From Psychrobacillus sp044762855 (GTDB lineage Bacteria > Bacillota > Bacilli > Bacillales_A > Planococcaceae), in assembly GCF_044762855.1 (NCBI RefSeq), contig NZ_JBIWFB010000003.1, forward strand, positions 1 to 64,000: DNA of 64,000 nucleotides, given 5' to 3'. Below are positions 59,017 through 64,000 of the stretch, one piece after another. The translations under genes and the position numbers were made by a program. Position 1 is the stretch's first letter. Every line of letters starts with the position of its first letter. Under the pieces are notes generated by a model, which saw only the letters and a list, made by a program, of their open reading frames with translations, made no database searches and had not been told where the DNA came from.

Positions 59017-59034
59017 TGAATGAATGCTCATTCA
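59017..59034. promoter_or_regulatory. FadR-type operator upstream of fadN
   Basis: TGAATGAATGCTCATTCA is a perfect inverted repeat that fits the consensus of the TetR-family repressor FadR of Bacillus (TGAATGA-n4-TCATTCA). It lies just upstream of the fadN ribosome binding site, where bound repressor would block the operon until long-chain acyl-CoA releases it. Confidence 0.85.
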
Positions 59035-59164
59035 TTTTATTCATAAAAAAAATAGAAACACTCTCTATGACTATTAGTTTAGAACAATTTTTAAATTTTC
59101 GCAATAATAAAATGAATAAAAACGAGCAATTTTCTTTCTACTCTTTCTGAAACAGTGTAAACTA

Positions 59165-59281
59165 ATTTAGAAAAGTGAAGGCGCCTGCTTAGCAGCGACT
59201 TAGTTCTTCTTCAAGGAGCTTGTGCAAGAGCAGAAGATTGACATTTGATTTTGAGGCCGTCGCCTGGAACCTAAATAGGAA
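59165..59281. repeat. GC-rich intergenic segment, possible small repeat element
   Basis: About 115 bp of GC-rich sequence between AT-rich flanks, with complementary-looking ends (CTAATTTAG at the left, CCTAAATAGG at the right), GGCGCC and GCGAC at the left, and GTCGCC at the right. The block GAGCTTGTGCAAGAGCAGAAG and what follows looks to me like a recurrent intergenic sequence of Bacillaceae, but this is memory only. It lies upstream of the thioredoxin-like gene. Bases 59040-59160 otherwise show only AT-rich promoter-like sequence. Confidence 0.4.
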
Positions 59282-59305
59282 AACAAATCATAGGAGGTTT
59301 TTAAT

Positions 59306-59623
59306 ATGAACAAAATTACAACTGTAGAACAATTCAACGAAATTATTTCTGGTGACAACGAAGTACTAGTAAAATTCGAAGCTGGTTGGTGCCCAGATTG
59401 CCGACGCATGGAAATGTTCATCGATCCAATCATTGAAAAGTATAACCAATACACATGGTATGAAGTAAACCGAGATGAATTACCGGAAATCGCTGAAAAA
59501 TACGAAGTAATGGGTATTCCAAGCCTTCTTATTTATCAAAATGGCGAGAAAAAAGCACATTTACATAGTGCCAACGCTAAGTCTCCTGAGCAAGTTACAG
59601 AATTCTTAGATGCTCAAAACTAA
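59306..59623 (+). CDS. Thioredoxin family protein
   Basis: A 105-residue thioredoxin-fold protein with the active site CPDC in FEAGWCPDCRRMEMFIDP and the cis-proline segment MGIPSLLIYQNG. The CPDC variant with WCPDCR suits the YtpP/YdbP-like group rather than general thioredoxin TrxA (CGPC). Cytoplasmic; partner unknown. AGGAGGT precedes the ATG. Single gene with a terminator. Confidence 0.86.
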   Translation: MNKITTVEQFNEIISGDNEVLVKFEAGWCPDCRRMEMFIDPIIEKYNQYTWYEVNRDELPEIAEKYEVMGIPSLLIYQNGEKKAHLHSANAKSPEQVTEFLDAQN

Positions 59624-59626
59624 TTT

Positions 59627-59661
59627 GAAAAAGACTGTTCTATTGCAGAGCAGTCTTTTCC
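59627..59661. terminator. Bidirectional terminator after the thioredoxin-like gene
   Basis: AAAAGACTG (about 59629-59637) and CAGTCTTTT (59651-59659) form a hairpin between two convergent genes. Confidence 0.82.
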
Positions 59662-59672
59662 TATTATCGCTT

Positions 59673-60548
59673 TTATAATTCCTTTACCATAAACACTTGA
59701 GAGATTTCCGTATTTTTAAATCCTTTGTCTTGTAAAAGAGGAATTACTTTTTTAGAATGATCCATTAAATTATAGGTTGTTCTTTTAAGGGAGCTTTGAA
59801 AAAGTAAGCCTTCTTGGAGAACTGCTTGGAGTGCACGCTCTCCTTCTTCATTTTCCTTCTTAATAGTAGCTTGAAATAAAGTGACCGCTTCCGCTTCGAA
59901 GCCGAACTGCTGCTTTGTTCTTACTAAACAAGCAGCTAGTATTTCATTCCCCTTCCTTGCAATAACCGCTTCGCCACCGACTTTCGGAATAATAGAAGGA
60001 TCAACTTGCCACGGAGCAACAGAAGGAAAGATGCTTGTAGCTACCGCTTGTAATGCTGGAATTCTTTGTATGGAAAATTCATTGGCTATTTTTTCATCAA
60101 AAATAAGCTCTCCCGCTGCCTCTAAAAAATGCAGTGTATCGATTACTTTGTATCCTACTTTTTCATATAGTTTAATAGCTGGTTGATTTACAGACAAAGC
60201 TTCCAATGTAGCAATTTTTACATCTTCCTGCTTCAAAATATTTAGAGCTTTTTCTATGAGCGAAACACCAAGCTTTTTTCCTCTATACGCTGGAATGATA
60301 CCAGTTCCCCCGTTCCAAGCAACTTTCTGTCCATCTACTTCTCGAATGCCTTGTAATACAAATCCAATCGGCTTACCTTCATCCAACATAATAATCGATA
60401 GTGCTGGGGAAAGGTTTTCATTTCCAAAACGAGCAACAAAAGCATCCAATGGCATTTTCATCGGAATATAATAGCCTTCAAACCCGTTCGTAAAAAGTTC
60501 GTATGCTTCTTGAAAGGTGATCTGGTCCATTGTTTTAAACGTAATCAT
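59673..60548 (-). CDS. GNAT family N-acetyltransferase
   Basis: A 291-residue protein with an N-terminal GNAT domain (about 1-150): GTGIIPAYRGKKLGVSLIEKAL contains the acetyl-CoA binding R/Q-x-x-G-x-G/A-type loop and NQPAIKLYEKVGYKV is the final strand-helix. The second half (about 155-291) looks like another, degenerate GNAT-like domain. Thirteen bp downstream of another acetyltransferase on the same strand, so the two are likely co-transcribed. Substrate unknown. Confidence 0.83.
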   Translation of the reverse strand: MITFKTMDQITFQEAYELFTNGFEGYYIPMKMPLDAFVARFGNENLSPALSIIMLDEGKPIGFVLQGIREVDGQKVAWNGGTGIIPAYRGKKLGVSLIEKALNILKQEDVKIATLEALSVNQPAIKLYEKVGYKVIDTLHFLEAAGELIFDEKIANEFSIQRIPALQAVATSIFPSVAPWQVDPSIIPKVGGEAVIARKGNEILAACLVRTKQQFGFEAEAVTLFQATIKKENEEGERALQAVLQEGLLFQSSLKRTTYNLMDHSKKVIPLLQDKGFKNTEISQVFMVKEL

Positions 60549-60561
60549 GTTATCCCTCCTT

Positions 60562-61818
60562 TTAATATGATGTGAAACAAATAGGACTTCGTTTCGGCAT
60601 AAACCATTCGTCTAACAATTGAGGATTTATATTATTTATAGAAACATTCCCATAATTATAAAGCGTTTCTATAGAAATACATCCCATCCACCAAGAACTA
60701 ATATCTTGAATGCCTATTTTAATATTCGCTCCTTCTGCGTAATTCAATAATTTCGTAGCACTCCACATTTCATCCTTATAAATGACTTCAAATAGACCAT
60801 TTTGTTTTGGTAAAAATGTATCTTCTATTTCTATAACTATTTTTACATATTGATCTGGTTTTCTAAGTTGCTGAAAATTCATTTCATGAATAAAATCAAT
60901 GACATTTGTTATTCGATACATGAGTCCTGTTCCCGAAGTTGCCACTTCGTGATATACACTTGGAATAAGATGATTGGAACCATTCAATGGATTGGTCAGT
61001 GCATACACGAAAGATTGGTCATTTGTCCGAAAAATAACTCGATCCATTTGATCCTGTTGGGAATGTAACCAAGAAGCCAGTTGTTGGTAGGCATCTGGTT
61101 TTGTCCATATCCACTCATGGACGATCATATGTTGATGTAAAAAGTGACTATCTTTTACAGATTCTAATGTAAATGCTAATGCACCTACTAGTTGCCCATT
61201 TTCTTTCACGCCAACATAATTAGTCACCCCATTCTTAATTCGTTGCTGTTCGGTCCACGTTCTTTTAATCATTCCATGATTTTTTTGAGCATAGCTGTTA
61301 TAGAGGGAAACGATTGCCTCCTCATCTTGTGGTGTCAAAAAGGTAACCAATCCTTTCTCACCAGTGACAATTAAAGCATTCGGTTTTATTTTAAATTCAT
61401 ATTTCAAAGGTCCATAGCCATACCCCATCTTTCGATAAAAACCTGGATTGAAAGGATATAGTGAAACTAGGCTCACATTTTCTTCTCTAGCAAAGTCATG
61501 GAAATGAGAAAGAAGCTTCAATGCAATTTTTTCTTTTTTATGTAGAAGATGCACGGCAACCATCCCAATACCAAAAATACGTTGGAATTTTCCATTTACA
61601 TTACATTCAAAATCGTTCAGACGATACATGCCTAACAGTTCTTCTTCGTCATTAAAATATCCTAAATACTGAATACCATTTTGTTCTTCCAACTCTTTCG
61701 TTAAACGAACTACAAATTCCGTTTTCTTCTCTGTTGTTTGGATGTTCATGCCTGGATATGCAAAGGCAACAATGTTACTCACAGCCTCCAAGTCTGTCTG
61801 TTGTAAAAGTCGAATCAA
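60562..61818 (-). CDS. GNAT acetyltransferase of the Eis type
   Basis: A 418-residue protein with the three-part layout of Eis-like acetyltransferases: an N-terminal GNAT domain (FGIGMVAVHLLHKKEKIALKLLSHF, then YPFNPGFYRKMGYGYG), a central second GNAT-like domain (about 150-290) and a C-terminal sterol-carrier-like domain (about 300-418). Eis proteins acetylate amines such as aminoglycosides or peptides; the substrate here is unknown. The start follows a CCCCCC/GGGGGG-rich ribosome binding region. Confidence 0.82.
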   Translation of the reverse strand: MIRLLQQTDLEAVSNIVAFAYPGMNIQTTEKKTEFVVRLTKELEEQNGIQYLGYFNDEEELLGMYRLNDFECNVNGKFQRIFGIGMVAVHLLHKKEKIALKLLSHFHDFAREENVSLVSLYPFNPGFYRKMGYGYGPLKYEFKIKPNALIVTGEKGLVTFLTPQDEEAIVSLYNSYAQKNHGMIKRTWTEQQRIKNGVTNYVGVKENGQLVGALAFTLESVKDSHFLHQHMIVHEWIWTKPDAYQQLASWLHSQQDQMDRVIFRTNDQSFVYALTNPLNGSNHLIPSVYHEVATSGTGLMYRITNVIDFIHEMNFQQLRKPDQYVKIVIEIEDTFLPKQNGLFEVIYKDEMWSATKLLNYAEGANIKIGIQDISSWWMGCISIETLYNYGNVSINNINPQLLDEWFMPKRSPICFTSY

Positions 61819-62074
61819 GTCGTTCCCCCCCTTGAAAAATTATATTGATACTGAACATAATGTAATTATATTTTATTCTCAATGTTTTGATAATAGTTTT
61901 TACTATATGGTTGCAACTTATCAATGTATGATTTAATTTATACTTAAGCAATTGGCATAAAGAACAAAAGCGCATGCACCTGTCTCTGCCCCGATTTAGT
62001 AAAAAGAATTTCGAATGGAATGAAACGCATAATAGGGATACTGCGCAGTAGTGAGTTGTATGAAGTGTCCGCAG

Positions 62075-62209
62075 GGATTTTCGCAGCAGGGCGGACGCTT
62101 TCCGTAGGGTGAGCGATGAGCCTTCACCGCCACGCCTACGCGTGTACGTTGTGAAGGCTCATCTTACTCACTTGATCCTACTGGAGTCGCCTCCCTGCTG
62201 CGAAAATCC
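62075..62209. repeat. Palindromic repeat, type 1, in composite copy 3
   Basis: A 135-bp palindrome with perfect 17-bp ends (GGATTTTCGCAGCAGGG and its exact complement); an inner pair around GTGAAGGCTCAT/ATGAGCCTTCAC makes a long foldback. Closely similar to the reverse complement of 24391-24519. The matching changes in both arms (GCAGCAGG here, GCTGCAGG there) suggest the pairing itself is kept. Confidence 0.8.
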
Positions 62210-62420
62210 AATGGAGATTACTAACTAATCAATGTCCGAAATTAACAATAAGCGGTTGAACGAGACAATATACACTGCGAACTTGATAATAAGACAGCTG
62301 AACACGACAAACTAGTCGAGCAGTTGCTGGTCAGGCGAGTTCAGCGGGATTTTAGGCATATTATTCCTATAATATGCCTAAACCATGGTCGTCTCAATCC
62401 AAGTAAAGAGCTATTGTTAG

Positions 62421-62525
62421 AAATTAGTTGCTTTCATATGCAATTTAGTTGCTCTCATGCTGTTTTTAGTTGCTTTCAGTGTAAAATTAGTTGCTTTCAA
62501 TGACTAGTTGATTGCTCTAAGCCAT
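62421..62525 (+). repeat. Tandem 21-bp repeat core in composite copy 3
   Basis: Five exact 21-bp units (105 bp). Units one to four carry TTAGTTGCTTTCA or TTAGTTGCTCTCA, unit five the form TTGATTGCTCTAAGCCAT. It follows GTCTCAATCCAAGTAAAGAG, shared almost exactly with the other copies. Confidence 0.85.
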
Positions 62526-62596
62526 TTACTGGATACACTACATGAAAGGATAATTGTTTTAATCGAGACGATACTTAATAAGTGGGCAATTTCTAT

Positions 62597-62726
62597 TGAT
62601 TTTCGCTGCAGACGTCGACTCCTACCGGATGAGGGAGCAAAATGAGCCATCCCAACGTACGCCTTTTGGCGGCGGGGATGGCTCATCGCTCACCCGGTGG
62701 AAAGCGTACGACTGCAGCGAAAATCA
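62597..62726. repeat. Palindromic repeat, type 2, in composite copy 3
   Basis: A 130-bp palindrome with perfect 15-bp ends (TGATTTTCGCTGCAG and its complement). It is the inverted counterpart of the type 1 repeat at the other end of the composite and matches the reverse complement of 23825-23950. Confidence 0.78.
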
Positions 62727-62893
62727 CAGCGGTCGCTAAGACACATTATCCCTATACTACGCTCAAAACTATAAATCCAAATTTCATGTTTTTTAAAGTA
62801 ACCACATGTCAAAAATTTTATAGTTTCCTAAGCGATAAAAAAAGAGTTCTTCCCAATAGATTAGGAAAAACTCTTCTTATGAGGAGCTTACAT

Positions 62894-63412
62894 ATGAAAA
62901 CACAATTGCATGTTCAAGGTATCTCTCAATATGATTCATCGATTCATGCTAATTTTCAAGCATCAGCTTGTGGTCCTGTTACTGCATTTGTTCTATTAAA
63001 CTATTTGTTGCCAAATGCGAATCCTTTTCAACCAAATGATTTGTATAGAAAGTTAGGTGGAACAAGAATTGGTTTATTCACCTACCGATTTATTCGAAAT
63101 ATGCGTAAAATACTTGGTCCAAATTGGCAAATTGAAAAATGTTCCCTACATACTGCCCTACAGGAACTTAAAAACGGACGACCAGTTGCACTCAAATTCG
63201 ATAAATACTTTTCCTTACAATGGAATAAAAAATCAACATTCGCTTATCACTGGGTACCCCTTATCGGATATGAAATAGAAGATGATGAACTTGTCTTAGT
63301 CATTCATGATAATGGAGGTCGAAACCGTGAAAGCAAAATTCGTAAAGTTCCTTATTCCCCAAATGCATCGATCTTAACTTTCATACAAGTAACTCCATTG
63401 GCTGCCCTTTAG
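62894..63412 (+). CDS. C39-like papain-fold protein, probable peptidase
   Basis: A 172-residue protein with a C39-type cysteine-peptidase layout: ASACGPVTAFVLLNYL (cysteine 26), FAYHWVPLIGYE (histidine 119) and VIHDNGG (D139/N140), the expected catalytic order. There is no signal peptide or transporter domain, so it should act in the cytoplasm. The start at 62894 follows GAGGAG; the frame is open farther upstream, but that part is the repeat element. Its stop overlaps the convergent exonuclease stop by a few bases. Substrate unknown. Confidence 0.78.
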   Translation: MKTQLHVQGISQYDSSIHANFQASACGPVTAFVLLNYLLPNANPFQPNDLYRKLGGTRIGLFTYRFIRNMRKILGPNWQIEKCSLHTALQELKNGRPVALKFDKYFSLQWNKKSTFAYHWVPLIGYEIEDDELVLVIHDNGGRNRESKIRKVPYSPNASILTFIQVTPLAAL

Positions 63413-64000
63413 TTTTGAAGCTGTCTTGCTAATATCGTATAGCCATGCTCATACAAATAATCGAATTTCGAAGATGCGATGTCCTGAACAACTAAGTGAT
63501 CTAGTTCTGCTTCAATCGGGACATCCCTTCTGATTGTTGCAAGTTCTTTCGATAGTTTCAACATTTCTAAGTCTGTCTCAATTTTCGTTCGTTGTCCTGC
63601 TTTCAATAAATGAAGGGAATCTATAACCGCTTCCACAGTTCCGTATGTTTGTACTAATTGTAAAGCTGTTTTCGGTCCAATTCCTTTCACGCCGGCATAG
63701 CCATCACTAGTATCCCCCATAAATGCCTTTACATCAGGGAATAACAATGGAGAAATGCCATACTCTTCTATAAAACGGGCTTCATTGTACACATCATAGA
63801 TTGTAAATCCTTTTTTCGTAAAGGCAATTTCTGTAGATGGATGTAGTAGCTGCAATAAATCTTTATCCCCACTTACAATCGTAAACCTTGCGTCATCTTG
63901 CCATTTATGTGTAATAGAAGCAATTGTATCATCCGCTTCCATTCCGACTACCCCAAAATTCATCCATCCCAAATGCTCGGACAAATCTTGTGCCATATCA
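63409..64000 (-). CDS. 5'-3' exonuclease (YpcP type), C-terminal part
   Basis: The visible 197 residues are the C-terminal part of a FEN-like 5'-3' exonuclease: MEADDTIASITHKW and VSGDKDLLQLL hold metal-binding aspartates, FMGDTSDGYAGVKGIGPKTALQLVQTYG holds two more and the helix-hairpin-helix DNA-binding motif. The reading frame continues past base 64000, so the true start is outside the window; the ATG at 63996 is internal. The length fits a stand-alone exonuclease such as YpcP (about 290 residues) rather than DNA polymerase I, as no polymerase domain follows. It would remove RNA primers or flaps. Confidence 0.85.
   Translation of the reverse strand, partial: DMAQDLSEHLGWMNFGVVGMEADDTIASITHKWQDDARFTIVSGDKDLLQLLHPSTEIAFTKKGFTIYDVYNEARFIEEYGISPLLFPDVKAFMGDTSDGYAGVKGIGPKTALQLVQTYGTVEAVIDSLHLLKAGQRTKIETDLEMLKLSKELATIRRDVPIEAELDHLVVQDIASSKFDYLYEHGYTILARQLQN

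Larger units (their letters stand above)
62032..62755 (+). repeat. Composite intergenic repeat, copy 3
   Basis: A 724-bp non-coding block between two divergent genes. Order: left end ATAGGGATACTGCG, palindrome type 1 (62075-62209), a ~200-bp stretch with GGTTGAACGAG and CAGCTGAACACGACAA, the tandem core (62421-62525), a short spacer, palindrome type 2 (62597-62726), and right end TATCCCTAT. The ends are inverted repeats of each other (ATAGGGATA with TATCCCTAT). The same order is found in reverse at 23784-24551. Bases 61819-62031 to its left show nothing recognisable. Confidence 0.78.

Noticed and set aside
62075..62726. CRISPR array interpretation of the repeats
   Set aside because: The tandem units are directly adjacent and degenerate with no spacers, and no cas genes are present in the window.
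62642..62893. Extension of the C39-like protein upstream to 62642
   Set aside because: This part is type 2 palindrome and adjacent repeat sequence; GAGGAG places the true start at 62894.

Overview
The window comes from a low-GC, endospore-forming Bacillales chromosome, most likely Planococcaceae (the Psychrobacillus, Lysinibacillus or Sporosarcina neighbourhood). The reasons are Gram-positive style ribosome binding sites, frequent TTG/GTG starts, the sporulation gene yunB, SAM-I and lysine riboswitches, and long stretches collinear with the yug, yui/yum, yut, yun, suf and yus regions of Bacillus subtilis. The genus is an inference. No phage, plasmid, CRISPR or toxin cluster is visible; the accessory material is intergenic repeats.

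Layout. 1-525: the 5' end of a leftward 16S rRNA gene with tandem P1/P2 promoters. 526-2252: an MgtC-like protein and a cation diffusion facilitator. 2281-9537: a YugJ-like alcohol dehydrogenase, the arginine/ornithine catabolic genes gdh-rocD-rocA with a divergent RocR-like regulator, and the S1-domain protein YugI. 9616-12371: an ECF sigma factor with its own ECF-type promoter and a very large membrane-anchored partner. 12442-20931: single transporters (SNF, MFS), PatB, a cyclophilin lipoprotein, a class A PBP and small membrane or coat-like proteins. 20991-29711: pepA, yuiD, yuiB, yuiA (41 aa), a Nudix hydrolase, two type II NADH dehydrogenase-like flavoproteins and Fe-S carriers. 29839-39177: the yuz/yut/yun series, lipA, and an NhaC-family transporter behind a lysine riboswitch. 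39258-42621: a MntP/YtaF-like protein and a P-type Ca2+ ATPase. 42764-47944: the sufCDSUB Fe-S operon. 48233-48388: a probable small gene with its own terminator. 49157-51711: metNPQ behind a SAM-I riboswitch. 51937-58993: yusE, yusF, gcvH, yusI and the fatty-acid beta-oxidation operon fadN-fadA-fadE with a FadR-type operator. 59306-64000: a thioredoxin-like protein, two GNAT proteins, a C39-like papain-fold protein and a 5'-3' exonuclease cut by the window end.

How the genes work together. Ornithine from arginine goes through RocD and RocA to glutamate, which glutamate dehydrogenase feeds to 2-oxoglutarate. SufCDSUB with the YutM and YutI carriers supplies Fe-S clusters to enzymes such as LipA. 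LipA in turn makes the lipoyl cofactor used on GcvH and the 2-oxoacid dehydrogenases. FadN/FadA/FadE degrade acyl-CoA and the flavoproteins return NADH electrons to quinone.

The most unusual material is a family of composite intergenic repeats present three times (23784-24551, 48672-49103, 62032-62755). They share similar inverted ends and a core of five tandem units of about 21 bp. Two of them also carry two kinds of ~130-bp palindromes in the same order. I do not recognise this family. A separate 156-bp bcr1-like element with TTTAT at both ends sits exactly in the last codons of yutF without changing its protein. The RocR-like regulator has lost the sigma-54 contact loop.
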